Positions 1 through 11,625 of a stretch of DNA of 64,000 bases are shown here, piece after piece. A model generated the notes under the pieces. It had not been told where the DNA came from. It saw only the letters and a list, made by a program, of their open reading frames with translations, and ran no database searches. The first letter of the stretch is position 1. Every line of letters starts with the position of its first letter. The stretch is from Berberis thunbergii (lineage: Eukaryota; Streptophyta; Magnoliopsida; Ranunculales; Berberidaceae). Position numbers and translations under genes: made by a program. The stretch is from the NCBI GenBank assembly GCA_003290165.1, contig QNQO01000641.1, forward strand, positions 1 through 64,000. The letters run 5' to 3'.

Positions 1-287
1 CTCTTGGTCAACAGCTACTCCTTGAGCAGAAATGATATGCCCCAAGTACTCAAGTTGGGGTTGGGCAAATGAGCATTTGGAGAATTTGGCATACAAGGTG
101 TGTGCTCTCAAGGTATTGAAAGTGTATGTTAGATGTTGGATGTGGGTTTCCAAGGAAGAGCTGTAAACTAGAATATCATCAAAGAAGACAAGTATGACTT
201 TCCTGAGGAAAGGTTTGAATATGTTGTTCATAAGGGTTTGAAATGTGGCTGGGGCATTCGTAAGGCCAAAATGGCATTACTTTAAAT

Positions 288-575
288 TCAAAGTGGCCAT
301 GATGATGTCCTAAAGGATGTTTTATGACAATCAGGAGGGTGAACTAGGATTTGGTGATACCCATTCCTAAGGTCAAGCTTGGAGAAAACACAAACTCCAT
401 TCAATTCATCCAGTAGCTCTTCAATGATAGGCATAGGAAACTTATCCTTCACTATGATGTCATTCAATTTTTTGTAATCTACACAAAACTTCCAAGTGGA
501 GTCTTTTTTCCGAACAAGTAAGATGGGAGCAGCAAAAGGGGAGTGACTAGAAGAGATTAGGCCAGCTTGTAACAT
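288..575 (-). pseudogene. Ty3 reverse transcriptase fragment
   Basis: This 95-codon open stretch carries the N-terminal fingers and palm blocks of a Ty3-type reverse transcriptase: the LVRKKD..W.FCVDY motif near residue 21, and [13 protein letters not shown] near residue 63, whose first Asp is a catalytic metal ligand. It ends at a frameshift (about 288). The sequence downstream on the minus strand (about 240-1) continues in another frame with the FFDDIL motif. The enzyme would have copied element RNA to DNA; broken here. Confidence 0.85.
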
Positions 576-1063
576 TCCTCCACAACTTCTTTTTGGATAT
601 TAAGGTATCCTATAGGGTGCTTGATGAGGGGGTTAGGATTAGGTTTCAATTGGACATGGTGATCTAATGAACAACTGGGTGGGAGCTCTTGTGGTCTTGA
701 AAATATCTTGGCATTGAAATAATAAATTGGTAAGGATAGGGGAAGTGGTGGAGGAAATAGGTGTAGCTGAGATGGCTAAGAAGTGACCAACTAAAGCTTG
801 GGAAGGGTATTTGAATATGTTTCTTGAGAGCACAACCAGAAAGAGGAAATAATGAGTCTTTGTTTCTTGCTCCCTTAAGTGTGATCTTCTTGCCATGGAG
901 CATCAACGTTACATTGGAGCTTTTGGAGATTGATGACAATGTCTCCAAAAGGTTTTAGCAGTCTCCACCAAGTACCATGTCACAACCCACCCAATTGCAA
1001 ATCCTTAGATCTCCTTGAAAGTGATGCCCTTGCATTTCCCATTGCATTGTAGGACATATAGCA

Positions 1064-1348
1064 TTACTGACCATCTTGGATCCATTGGCAACTGTGATTA
1101 GCATCTAGGGAGTCAACACAGTTTGAATAATTCAATTCTTGAACCACATGGGGATCAATGAATGAATGTGTGCTACGCATATCAATTAATATGGAAACAA
1201 CCCTCTTTTTAATATGACCTGTAATAAGTATAGTATTAGGAGAAATTTGTGCCAGTAAGGGCATGCAAAGAGACTTCCATCTCAGTGTCAATCTCCTGCA
1301 TGAGGTCCTCTTGGTCAATCTCAACTTAAGGTTCCTCAGTGACTTCAT
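1064..1348 (-). pseudogene. Ty3 aspartic protease remnant
   Basis: The translated stretch includes ISPNTILITGHI followed by VSILIDMRSTHSFIDP. This matches the strand and flap layout of retropepsins of Ty3 elements, in which the motif is normally D-S/T-G-S-T-H-N-F. Here the catalytic triad reads DMR, so the protease is dead even before the surrounding frameshifts. It lies between gag and reverse transcriptase, as expected for this order. Confidence 0.7.
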
Positions 1349-1854
1349 CTGGAATCAGCTACCACCATGAATAATCGTTGTTGTTTACACAAATGACCAA
1401 GCCCTATATTTCTCATCACAATTATAACATAAACCTTGCTCCCTTCTAGCTCTCATTTGAACTTGAGTTAGCCCTTCTAATTGGGGGAAGGGAAACCACA
1501 TTTTTAGTATTGTAGGGCTAGTGCATAGGGCTCACAGTAGCTTGGGTGGTAGTTTGTTTAAGTAATATGGATTATGAGGAGTGCTAGAAGAAGCAATTGT
1601 TTTACTCCAGGGAGCACTATATGGTTGACTGTTATTATGAAAGCGTAGAAATGGTTTTGGAGTTGGGTTTAGCGACTTTGGATTGAGAAAAACTAAGGTG
1701 GCCTCTTGCATTTTAGCTAAGCCAAAGGCTTGAGACACACTTGTCGGGCTTAAACATTTGAATGGTGGTCCTGATTTCATCCTTCAAACCACTTTAAAAA
1801 TTCAAACATAATATTGCTCCCCCAAATCTTTGTTGTGTGCAACCATTTGTGCCT

Positions 1855-2545
1855 TCAACTCCTCAAACCTGTCATAATATTCATCCACAGAGGTATCTTG
1901 GGCCAGTTTGTTAAACTCCCCACCAAGTTCTCTTGATCAGGGTTTTCAAACCTATCACAGACATCCTTGACAAAAATATCCCAATTAATGACCCCCTTAC
2001 CTTCTTGGTAGTCTATAAACCAATTATCAGCTCTTCCCTCTAAGTGAATTGAGACCATATATACTCTATTGTCATCCTTAACATGGTGTAATTGAAAGTA
2101 TCGATCACACTTGCGTACCAGTAACGAGGACCAACTCCATCAAAATGAGGGAAATAAAGCTTTGGGTAACAAAGGAAATTACCTGGACTCTCCACTGATT
2201 GTGGAAGAGTAGATGATTGGGCATGTGAACGGCCCCTCCTGATTGGATATCCACGCTCACCCCCGTACCAGACTGGGAAGTCAAACCCCTCTCTCTGTTT
2301 GCGTTGTGAATCCCTTCGTTCATCAACCTGATAAGTTGTTCGAAGCGTTCATCCGCCTTCTTCTCAGTTACTGCTTGTGCTTGACAGAGCTTTTGGATCT
2401 CCAGTTTGATGAAATCCATCTGTCCCGTGGTCTCAAATCTGGAACTTCTTGAATTCCTTCTCCAATTCCTTTGCCCATGGTTGTTTGATATCTTGTCCGA
2501 GTAATCGACGGCTCTGATACCAGATGTGATGAATGTTGAAAGCAA
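1855..2545 (-). pseudogene. Ty3 gag remnant
   Basis: Two overlapping minus-strand frames (2545-2105 and 2058-1855) give the N-terminal linker with a coiled-coil-like stretch (KLEIQKLCQAQAVTEKKADERF) and then the conserved gag core (LEGRADNWF...WDIFVKDVCDRFENP). The frame change around 2100 breaks the protein. The reading frame begins directly beside the primer binding site and LTR, the normal gag position. No zinc knuckle is clear. Confidence 0.7.
2513..2524 (-). other. Primer binding site for initiator tRNA-Met
   Basis: On the minus strand the sequence TGGTATCAGAGCC begins two bases inside the LTR end. It is the standard plant retrotransposon primer site, complementary to the 3' end of tRNA-iMet. 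It fixes both the strand of the Ty3 element and the inner edge of the LTR. Confidence 0.85.
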
Positions 2546-2839
2546 AAGAGGAAAAGAGGAAAGAACAGAGTAGAAGTAGAACTGAAGATAAATTGGATTA
2601 AAAGAAAATAAGCACTACAATCTCCCAAAGGAGCCTCATAATTTCATTCCTCTTCCTTCTGTTTCTTCCCTGATATTTCTATATATATTGTTGTTCTAAC
2701 TAACAATTGAGAGGGTTGTTCATGACCCTACACGTGGTTCACTTACCACCCTTCTTTCATAACTAATTGCTAATAATGAAAAGTCTATCCTACCCTTATA
2801 TTTTGAATTTCCCTCTAAAATTTCCCTCTAGTCATGACA
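2525..2839 (-). repeat. 5' LTR of the Ty3 element (about 315 bp)
   Basis: The LTR is bounded by TGTCATGA on the outer side and ends in CACA two bases before the primer site when read on the minus strand (TG...CA ends). It contains a TATATATAG stretch near 2680-2690 that could serve as its promoter. The outer boundary is inferred from the TG end only, because the partner LTR is outside the window and the target duplication cannot be checked. Confidence 0.65.
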
Positions 2840-3640
2840 GCTTCTTTTTCACTTTTTATTCTCTCTGCTTGATGTGCTTGGTAGGTATTGTATTGTGAGG
2901 GGAAACAGAGGGGGATGGGGTTTCTTCATTTTTTGTGGAAAATGGGATATGTTGTTTAAAATTGTTTGTTGTTGTTGCACATCTGTCAATTTGCATAAAT
3001 GAACCCAAACATTCATTTTCTTCAAGTGAACCATAAAGAGCACAAATCAAGTACCAATTAAAGAATTTAAGGAGAAACTTTGGTTACAAATTCTGGGAGA
3101 TGATTTTTAATTTTCTAGAAGAACTTTTGGGAGATGAATGATGTAAACAATATGCTTCCATCCCACTCTATACCGCATACACCTGTGTCTGTTTAATCTG
3201 TACATCCTCTCGTATTTCCTTTTGTTTTGTGTAATATGGCATTGAAGGGAAGAAGGGATGTTGTTATTGAAGTTCTATTTGTTGAACATACTGTTTTAAC
3301 ATGGAGTTGCAAGATTGCAAGATTTGGGTTTTGGATTCTTGTTTATTAGATTTTATATGATACCAACTGTTTTATGTTTTATTGTATTTGGAACTCAATC
3401 TGGAATGTTGAACATGAATTTGTTTTATGTTTTATTACAAGATTTGGGTTTTGGGTTGCAAGGAGGGATGTTGAACATGAATGATGTTTTTTTTTTGTAG
3501 AAATGAATGATGTTTTATGTTTTATTGTATTTGGAACACAATCTGGAATTTGTGTATTGTATTTGTATAATGCTCAATTATTGTAATGCAGCTACCATGG
3601 AACATGTTTTATTGAATTTGTTTAGATTGATGGACTTTAA
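2840..3640. other. No gene recognised; AT-rich, locally repetitive
   Basis: There is no coding signal that stands out. Between 3310 and 3560 several short phrases recur (ATGTTGAACATGAAT, TTTTATGTTTTATT, GATTTGGGTT), giving an imperfect local duplication. The stretch could be the interior of the hAT-like element that ends at 3824. Confidence 0.5.
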
Positions 3641-3824
3641 AGTTTCAATGGTAAAATTTGGTCCAATTTGACTTGGATTTCGGAATGGCATGGTTTCAAC
3701 CCGATTCGGGACCAAACGGTTCTGCCCAAAAAAAGTAGTATCGCGAACCGTTCCGTTTCATTGGACCAGGACTAGGACCGGGACAAGCCCAATCCTGAAC
3801 CGTTCTAGATAGTGCCCACCCCTA
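3640..3824. mobile_element. Right end of a hAT-like element (gaaccg family)
   Basis: The segment is rich in AACCG and CCGTT motifs and ends in GTGCCCACCCCTA. That is the same terminus as the complete element at 11000-12521 and is related to the right end at 17956. The left terminus was not found in the window, so it may be truncated. The sequence right after the end matches the SNARE-gene 5' region (see 3825-3945). Confidence 0.6.
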
Positions 3825-3945
3825 AGAATTGTACGAAATCAGTATTTCTCTTGATTCTTCGTTGTTTCGTTGCTTTTCTATTGTGTGTTGATTCTGAGAT
3901 GTCATCAGATCTTTTGAAATTTGGTTGCAGATTGTTCTTTCAGAA
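3825..3945 (+). repeat. Duplicated fragment of the SNARE gene 5' region
   Basis: About 120 bp match 14719-14845: both contain AATCAGTATTTCTCTTGATT, then TTCGTTGTTT, ATTGTGTGTTGAT or a close variant, and TTGAAATTTGGTTGC. The match begins right at the end of the hAT-like element, so the element probably inserted into this second copy. No coding exon is included. Confidence 0.7.
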
Positions 3946-3948
3946 ATT

Positions 3949-4076
3949 CTAACTGTCAAGGAAACCAGCGAGGGAGGGGGTGGGAACCCTCCATCCCCCT
4001 CGGGATGGGTGTCTTCATCCCCTTTCACGCATCCCGATGGGGGTGGAGGGTTCCCACCCCCTCCCTCGCCAGTTAG
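3949..4076. repeat. GC-rich fold-back (inverted repeat) element, copy 1
   Basis: The arms start CTAACTG and end CAGTTAG and pair over about 55 bp, with a short loop near 4010-4030. They share the phrase AAGGAAACCAGCGAGG with the element at 34323. It belongs to the TGTCGAGG fold-back family described in the findings. It has no coding content; transcripts would form a long hairpin. Confidence 0.75.
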
Positions 4077-4079
4077 ACA

Positions 4080-5300
4080 AGCTCTTGTTCTTTTATCTAC
4101 TCATCTTACATGATTTCTTTGCGTTAAAGTTTACACCAATATTCAGGTTGAGCAAATCATGGAAAAGTGTCAAAAAAATTGGGTTAGTCAAGCCTGCCCA
4201 CTTCATAGGTAAAACCTAAAGATGCAACTAAACAAACACCATTCAAATAGAAAGCTTCCTTGATCAACATTGGCATTACATCTATAATCTAGGTTTTTTC
4301 ACCATAAGAGCCTAAACTAAAACCTGAATGAAATGCAACTAACAGACACCAACTTACTAGTATTTTCCTAATTCTATTCCATTCATTTCGCTCATATAGT
4401 TTGAACCTTCAAAAGCTAAAATCAACATAACTTGAATAAGAAAAGAACAGTTTCAACTTTCAACCATCAATTCATCGTGAACAATAAGATAAGGTATTTG
4501 GGTTTTGATGGATATAAAAACTCTGCACAAATGTCAACATGTTTAAGGGGCAGTGATAATTAAACTAACTAATAGATGACTTTAGAGAAAGTGATGGATT
4601 GTTTAAACATACCTTTTGAATAGGGAACAAGTGAGAAGGGATTCAATGTGAGCTCCATTTTCAAATGGAGTAATACGAACACCGACAGAGGGAGGAAGCT
4701 TTGTTTGGTGGTTCCGCTTCTTATCTTTGATAACTTTTTTGACTTTCCTTTATTAGAGTGAGATTTTGTGACCAGAAATTTCACAAATGCCATCGCCCCA
4801 TTTCCATCCCATTATCACCACAGTCAACGCAATCACAGTCAAATCAAATTCAATGTACACGATAACAAGGAATGTGATTCCTTTAAATATGTCGAAATTT
4901 AGCTAAATATTTTCTATTTTGAGTTATCAAACTTTCGAAATTTAATTTTTTTTTTTTTTTCATAAAAAATTTTCTGAGAAAAATAAATATTTCAATCTCA
5001 GTATATATTAATCTGCTATAATGTTATTTTGGTATCAAATTTGTTATATGAATTATTAATATATTATATGTATGACAGCGTGAAAGGTTTTTTTATGTAG
5101 TATTTTAAAGTTTAAATGTATAATGTTAAAATCAAAATTACCATTAAAAAAAATATGCAAAATCAAAAGTAAACTTAAGAAATTATAAACTAATGTAAAT
5201 AAAACTAAAATTTCAAAAGACATTTCTTTGAACTGTCCAAGAAAACGGTGCCGATACGTTATAACAAGATGTTCTAACAATAATAGTTCTTAGAAAGTTT
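4080..5300. other. No gene recognised; AT-rich intergenic sequence
   Basis: Short open frames here show no recognisable domains and no splice-linked partner. From about 4860 the stretch becomes very AT-rich up to the edge of the pararetrovirus. Confidence 0.5.
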
Positions 5301-5309
5301 TTAGAAGAA

Positions 5310-5470
5310 TAATAAATAAAAATACATGTTTTTATTAATGAAAATAGAAATACAGATAAAGACTTAGGAGATAGAAACTTACAAGAGTGAGCTAAGGATT
5401 ACATGAGAGAAAAAATCGGATGCATAAACTAAGGATACAAACTGGCTTTTATAGCCTTCATAAAATTTAC
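5310..5470 (-). promoter_or_regulatory. Pararetroviral 35S-like promoter TATA box and poly(A) signals
   Basis: On the minus strand GGCTATAAAAGCC lies at about 5458-5446. AATAAA-type signals occur about 120 bp further downstream (5335-5310). A TATA box shortly followed by the poly(A) signal is the arrangement of caulimovirid pregenomic promoters, where the RNA start and end regions overlap. Promoter activity is not shown by the sequence. Confidence 0.6.
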
Positions 5471-6002
5471 AATAATTGAGAATATAAGCTTCTCGTGACT
5501 AAGTGGAGAGTGGGTGAGATGTGGACATCTTGTCCTTTGTAATCATGAAAGAGCTGAATGAAGAAGCTTTGTATTGAATTAATTGTAATTGTTGAAATAG
5601 TTGAAGATGCTTCAACTTTTGACTTTGAGTGTTGCTTGGTAATGATGTTGTCGGTTGGCCGAAAGAGACATTGTCTTGTAATGGAAATGGCAGATGCCTT
5701 TGTAATAATTGTGGCAAAAGTCATGATGACTTAAAACACAATAATGTTTGTAGGGTCAGATTCATGCATGTGGCGAAAATATGCCAAAACAATCATCTTC
5801 ATTGAGTGGAACTGTTGGAGCTTCGTCTTCATCTGAGTCATCAGCACTGATTTTGACATGGTTTCCAAAAGTTGAGTCTTTGTAGGCTTGCCTTGAAGCT
5901 GCTTCTTGACGAATTGTCAAAAAAGTTTTGCTTCTGAAGGAACTTGTATTGGATTGACTAGAGGCTAAGCATGAGATTGTTCTTTCCCTGAAAAGAATCT
6001 TG

Positions 6003-6950
6003 TTATAACTTCTTTTGTAGCATGGGAGTGCTCAAAAGATGACCATCATTTGACTTTGTAACGACGACAGATCCAGAGGGGGGGCTGAGTTGATTGGCTT
6101 GGATCGGGAGTGTAATCCCAGCAACATATCCAAGAGAGTTTGAACTTGACAAAAAACCAAAACGATAATACATGTTAAGGTACTGGGATTGGTGGATTAA
6201 ATTTGGATTTGAAAACTTGTCATCCTTCATTGACGAAAGAGGGCAAGATATCTTGAAGATGACCAAAATGATTCCACCAAGAATGTTGAAACCAGATAGG
6301 AACAGTTTTTTGTAAGAACTTGTGGCAAATGAGAAAAAACCAAAAATGGGAACAATTTTGAGAAAAAACAAAGAAGGCTCTGGACCAAGGTTGCTTGTAG
6401 TCCAAATAATTGTAGGAGGCTGGGAGGTAATTGACTGAAAACTTCTTATGAAAGCGGGGATGCTGCTTCCAATCAGCTTCAGACAAAACCTTCATGATTT
6501 GGCATTTGGAATGAGAAATCTCCTCATGGTGAGAAGGATCTCGATGATGAGTGATCACTACTAAGTCAGTGCCGACCAGTATGAACTCATAGAACTCTTG
6601 GGTTTTGAGGATATCAGATTCCTCAAAAAGTGCATTTGTATTAAAAAGATTATTTGCAATTGAGTGGGTATATTTGTAAGTGCATAAAAACATGGTTCGA
6701 TCAATGTGATCGAATCCAAGCAAGGTTTTGTAAAATAAGGATTTGGATGAGGAACTTGGAGTTTTGGGAAACTTGTCATTGCAGAGCTTGATTATTTTGC
6801 ATTTGTAAGAAGTTGGTAGGGATTTGTAAGATGAGTCTTGAGCTGTGAAGCAGAAGGCTTCATAGCATACTGGGCTTTTGTTTGAGGTTTTGGAAGAGGA
6901 GGAGGTCTGAAGAAGGAAGAGGATTGAGAACTCATTTTTGTAAGAATTTT
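6003..6950 (-). pseudogene. Pararetrovirus downstream ORF remnant, function unknown
   Basis: After the RNase H region, minus-strand frames between about 6935 and 6000 encode a non-enzymatic protein in pieces (6935-6790, 6779-6561, 6723-6220). Near the start is a Pro/Ser-rich SSFFRPPPLPKPQTK stretch. It overlaps no known enzyme domain. Its position between RNase H and the promoter fits the second, uncharacterised frame of some endogenous pararetroviruses. At least two frameshifts break it. Confidence 0.5.
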
Positions 6951-7079
6951 ATTGTCAAAAAATTTGCAAGAGAGTTATCAGCTCCTTTTATCTAATCGAT
7001 TTCAAAATCAAAAGCTGACAAAAGACCTTGCCATCTGGCAAAAATCTTAAACAAGATTTAAAACATCTTTGGTTAAAAT

Positions 7080-7349
7080 TTATTTGGGATATTGGCAATC
7101 AACACGTAATAAAAACTTTTGATTAAACAAATCATCTTGAAATTTCATGATGCATAAAACAATTGATAAAATTTCTTTTTTGACAGTTGAATATTTGATT
7201 TGGGCAGAATTCCAAATACCAAAATGGTATCGGACCAATTGTATTTGAGTAGATGCAGGAAGACACAGTTTAAGGATACCCCCATACCCTTGGTTAGACG
7301 CATCTGTTTCTACAATCTTGAAAGCTTCAGGACTTGAATCCCTAGACAA
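7080..7349 (-). pseudogene. Pararetrovirus RNase H fragment
   Basis: The stretch includes VETDASNQGYGGIL near residue 14, where the Asp is the first catalytic metal ligand, and YSTVKKEILSIVLCI, which carries the conserved Glu. This is the N-terminal half of a retroelement RNase H, which removes RNA from the RNA:DNA hybrid. It follows the reverse transcriptase with a frame change at about 7340. Confidence 0.8.
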
Positions 7350-8320
7350 GGAAGACTTTTGACTTGGGCTCTAACTTGTCTAACAATTTGAGAATGAGCT
7401 TCAGTCCATGGGTTTGGGTTAGACTTAAGTCTTGCATACAAGGGTTTAAGTAAAACTCTAAGATTTTTGTAAAAGTTTGCAACATAATTTAAAGATCCTA
7501 AAAATCTTTGCAATTGATTTTTATCTTTGATTTCATCAAGGAATTTATCAGCAAACTCTATGACTCTACAGATTGGAGTGATCATCCCAAAATGAATTTT
7601 GTGACCCAAAAATCTGACATTTGTTTGAAAAATGTCAATTTTTGTAGGGGAAATAACCAAACCATTTTCTTTGATAATTTTGTAAAATTGATACAAGTGT
7701 TTCCAATTATCGTCTAAGGTGGAAGAGAATATCAGTATATCATCGATATACACAATTGAAAAATGAGAAAAGGGAGTGAAAAAAAAATATCATTCTTGGT
7801 ATTCTGAAATTCACTGGGTGCATTCTTGAGGCCAAAAGGCATAACATTTCATTCATAATGGCCAAAAAGAACATTGAATGTTGTCTTGTAACGATCATGG
7901 GGATGGATTTGGATTTGCCAAAATTCTGATCTGAGATCAAATTTAGAGAAGACACATGCTGAGTGTAATCTTAATGAAGTCTCTCCTATTAGGTATTGGA
8001 TACTTAATCCATTGTAAAACTTTGTTCAAGGGTTTGTAATTGATGACAAGACGATGAAATCCTCGTTCAAGTTCAACAACTTTTCTGACATAAAAGGTTG
8101 CACAACTCCAAGGAGATTTGGAATAACGAATTAAGTTATTGGAAAACAAACTCTGGATTTCAGATTTGCAAATATCCATTAATTTGGAATTCATTTGTAT
8201 GGGACGAGATTTAGTAAGAATCTTAAATTCACTAAAAGAAGTATCATATGGTGATCGTACCACATGGTGATTACGATTCCAAAATGCATTTGGAAGATCA
8301 GAACATAGTTCTGAAGTCAA
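7310..8320 (-). pseudogene. Pararetrovirus reverse transcriptase, split over three frames
   Basis: The frames at 8320-7943, 7955-7740 and 7753-7310 together show the RPIQMN start block, SPWSCATFYV, the palm block (about 7950-7800) and YIDDIL at about 7748-7731, an intact catalytic motif. The thumb/connection block RFLGSLNYVANFYKN follows. Two frameshifts separate the blocks. The layout and the absence of integrase place it with caulimovirids rather than Ty3 LTR elements. Confidence 0.85.
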
Positions 8321-8760
8321 TTGTTCCTTAAAATGGACAATTCGAGATTGTGTCTGTGTGTCTTTGAGCTGATCATCGATCCGACGATAAGCAATTTCAT
8401 TTTAAAAAAAATGTAAATGTTGTCTTTTTTGAGAAATGAAATTAATGAAACAATTATCTAATTTTAGAAAATTAATTTAAGCAATTTTGGTTTTGCACAA
8501 AAATTCGAAGATAATCTTATTACCAAGGATATTGGTAGAGATACCTTCATTTGTAACATAAAATGGATAAATTGTAGTTAAGAATGGTGTCTCTAAAATC
8601 AATTTTTGAGACATGTATTTAGCTAACCAGAAATCATGTTGTATACAAATCTTTTTTTTTGGCAAATATGGGCACCAACAAGTTTGTATTGAACATCTAA
8701 TTTACTATTAATAGTAATTAGTTGTTGAGTTGTTTTCTCATAATATTGAAAAGGGATAAC

Positions 8761-8985
8761 TCATTCCGCTATACAATTTAAATCAACACCTGAATCAACA
8801 AGGGCAAAGGTATTGATCGTGAAATCTTGATTGATAGCCAGAGTTACGTTAATATACCATTTGTGATAGGTGACTGTATTTAATTCATTGAGAAAAACAT
8901 GATCAGTTGTTGGTTGAACTGCTTGATTGGAAGTCAAAAGAATATCAGAAATAGAGATTGCATTTTGAACCTGTTGGTTCAACAA
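8761..8985 (-). pseudogene. Pararetrovirus aspartic protease remnant
   Basis: Near the C-terminal end the frame reads FALVDSGVDLNCIAE, matching the A-L-V/I-D-S/T-G-A-D-x-N-C-I block of caulimovirid proteases with the catalytic Asp present. It would have cut the polyprotein. A stop follows at once (8761), so the flap and C-terminal part are out of frame. Confidence 0.75.
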
Positions 8986-9009
8986 CTGTTGAGTAAGCCA
9001 AGTTTGACC

Positions 9010-9543
9010 TTACTTAAGCTGAGCAATTTCTTTTTTCATAATATTGACTTTTGATTGAAAATCAGGGAGAGAAACAGAGTGTTGAGAATAAGCTATGAAT
9101 CTACTGATAATGTCCTTATGATTGTAAAAAGGGTTAAAAATCACAGGGACAGGTTTCTGAGTGATGGTATTTTTTATATGAGTCAAATACTCAGTTTTGA
9201 GCTTAGGATCATCAATTCGATCCACAAAATCTAAAAGAATGTTTGATTCTTTAGTTTTTGATAACATTTTGATAGTATTTAGAGCATTGCATGTGCAGGC
9301 TTTAGCACAATGATCCTGACCAGATTCTTCTTGATCAGAAGAATTGGAATCATAACGCATTTGATAGACTCGGAAGTCATCATCGGATGGATTAGAATCA
9401 GACTCAGAATTGAGTAAAATTATAGTGAACATTTGCTTAATGTTTTCATCGGCGTCAAGCTCATGAATTCTTTGGGAATGCTCTACAACTTTTTGCATAA
9501 TGACCCGGCTTACCACATTTGAAACAAATGAGTTTTTGAACAA
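9010..9543 (-). pseudogene. Pararetrovirus region between coat zinc knuckle and protease
   Basis: A 177-codon frame on the minus strand begins just after a Cys-His zinc knuckle, which lies in another frame at about 9545-9490 (CFKCGKPGHY then SC). The frame has an acidic stretch rich in Ser and Asp (SESDSNPSDDDF) and a short CAKACTC stretch. No enzyme domain is recognised. Acidic tails beside the zinc knuckle are common in caulimovirid coat proteins. Confidence 0.6.
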
Positions 9544-9716
9544 TTGAGCCTTTATGTTTTGAAAAATGGCATGCTTGTATGTGTCGTGTCTAATGGCATT
9601 TTTGTAATAGTTATTGTACTGTTTTTGTTGTTTTGGACCATAAGGCCTTTTGGACTTAAAGTGTCAGGCTGGATGAGATCGATACTTTTGTTTGGAATTT
9701 TTAGTGGAAAAATTTG

Positions 9717-10927
9717 CTAAGGGCTCATACCCATACTGTTGACAAAATATCCAAGTTCATTCGACCCATAAATGTTTTGTCTTTTGAGTTGGGCTTTGAG
9801 GCGGATATCTTTACAGAGTTGCAAAGGTACCTCATTGATTTTAGCAATTAAGTCTCCAAACGTTAGTCGTTCAAAAGGAATATCGCCATTGTATTCAGAT
9901 TGCGACTTATCTCTAACGATATTTGCGAAAACATGAGGTAATCCTAAAAGAAATTTTCTTTTCCATAAAGGATTGTTAGCTTCATTTTGATGCATAACTT
10001 TCTTTAGAAAAACATCCTTGTAAAATCTGAAATGACTAAGAGATTTACATCTAATGATCATAAGGAGATCACGAGATTTATCTTGAAATTTAGAGGGATC
10101 ACCTATGAAATGTTTAAGAATAACGAAAATCAATGTACTGACAATATCAGGAATGTTTTCACCATTTTCAGCTTTAATAGGTTGTCCATTGAAATCAATT
10201 TTGATAGATTGAAAAATGTTTTGTTATTCGACAGGAGTAATATAATTATCCCACTATCCTTTTAATTGTCTCGCAAAGCCAACAATAATTACCCCTGCAA
10301 TACTATGATCTGATTTACTTTCACTGCGATGAGCGGCTACCATCGTGACCATTTCTTGTGTTAATTCGATAATATTTTATTCAGTACAACCATTTATATT
10401 CCAAGAATAGATGTTTCCTATACAAAATGAACCAAATGTTTATCTTCATATTGCATATCAGAGTAAGTTGGTCTAGGATAATAATTATTAGTTGTTGGCA
10501 TATGATTGGTTTGAGTTCTAGATGAACGCATTGGGTTAGCTTCAAATCTTTGAAGTTTATCCAATTCAGACATAACGTCTGGATCATTTTCAGAATAATC
10601 AGAACCAATATGGGAAAGTGTATTGATTTGTTTTGAAAATGAAGCCTTATAAAAAACAGGTGCAGTTTGAAGTTTCAAAGTTGCAAGTCTTCGATTGATA
10701 TCATCCATGATTTGTGGAGGAGAAGAAAGGGCATTATTTTCAATTGTAGAAGGTTGAAAATAAGTGTTTGGTTTTTCAAATTTTTTGTTTGGAAGAAGAT
10801 TATTTTCAGGAATAGGAATAGAAGTCAATTGTTGACCAATTTCATTAAGCAAAATATTTGTATAATTATTTTGCTCGATAGCCTTCGAAATTCTTGTGGA
10901 ATCAGAAATAGAAGTTGGATTCTTCAA
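9717..10927 (-). pseudogene. Pararetrovirus coat protein region remnant
   Basis: Two minus-strand frames, 10927-10418 (Asn/Ser-rich, likely N-terminal part) and 10133-9717 (FIGDPSKFQDKSRDLL...KRKFLLGLPHVFAN), precede the zinc knuckle. The second frame has the helix-rich pattern of retroelement capsid domains (W-K-R-K-F-L-x-G-L-P). Between the frames (about 10400-10140) the reading is broken by stops. Assignment as coat rests on position and on the adjoining zinc knuckle. Confidence 0.65.
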
Positions 10928-11189
10928 ATGAGAGGTTGTAATAGTCTGTCATTGAGTTTGTATATGAATTTCTTCTAAAGGAGGCAAGACTAATTCAACT
11001 AGGGGTGGGCAAATGAGTCGAGGAACCGCGAATCCAAACCGAACCGAACCGTTTTACTCCAAACGGTTCGGTTTTTAATTTATAAAAATGTGAAACGATT
11101 CGGTTCGGTTCCAGAACCGTTCTTAAACGGTTCGGTTCCGAACCGATTACAAATTTTCATATACCCATACCATATGCCATACCCAATTA

Positions 11190-11500
11190 AAAACCTAAAT
11201 ATCTGTCTCTCTCTGTCTCGAGAAGCTCTCTGTGCGAGATCTCCCTTTCCCTCTCCTCTCCTCTATCTGTCTCTGTCGAAGAAGTAGCGAGATCCGAATA
11301 GAAGAAGCAGCGAGATCTCCCTTTCCTTTCCTCTCTCTGTCTCTGTCAAAGAGAATAAGCAACAGCAACAGCTCCCTTAGCGAGATCTCTCTCTGTCTCT
11401 GTCGAAGAGAGAAACAGCAGCAACATATCTCTCTCTGTCTCTGTCCAAGAGAAGAAGCAGAAGTAGCTCCCTCTCTTCTCTCTGTCTTTGTCTCGAGAAG
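11190..11500 (+). repeat. CT-rich imperfect tandem repeat inside the hAT element
   Basis: The phrase TCTCTGTCTCTGTC with a following GAAGAAG-type piece recurs about every 60 bp, at least five times. It produces long open frames on both strands that are low-complexity artefacts. It lies upstream of the SnRK2 fragment and may be derived from a 5' untranslated leader, but that is inference. Confidence 0.6.
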
Positions 11501-11625
11501 AAGCATCAGCAGCAGAATTGCGTCAAGTTTATTGAAAAAGGCCAAAAGGTTTGTTTTTGTGTTTTGTTTTTCGATTTTGTTGAGTGGTGGTTGTGTGTTG
11601 ATTGAGTTTGTGTTGGTGTTTGTAG

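Larger units (their letters stand above)
1..2524 (-). mobile_element. Ty3/gypsy retrotransposon internal region, decayed and cut by the window start
   Basis: On the minus strand, gag comes first (about 2545-1855), then a protease remnant (1348-1064), then reverse transcriptase (575 to the window edge). Gag shows a typical retrotransposon-gag stretch (GRADNWF, then DVCDRFENP). The reverse transcriptase has the [16 protein letters not shown] and [13 protein letters not shown] blocks at 575-288, and an intact FFDDIL catalytic motif near 165-185, followed by LEYLGHIIS. Stops and frame changes separate the blocks, so no polyprotein can be read through. The protease motif is degenerate (DMRSTHSF where DSGSTHNF-like is expected). 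RNase H, integrase and the second LTR lie outside the window. The sequence of the reverse transcriptase suggests a chromovirus-type Ty3 element, but no chromodomain is in view, so the lineage is inference. Confidence 0.85.
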
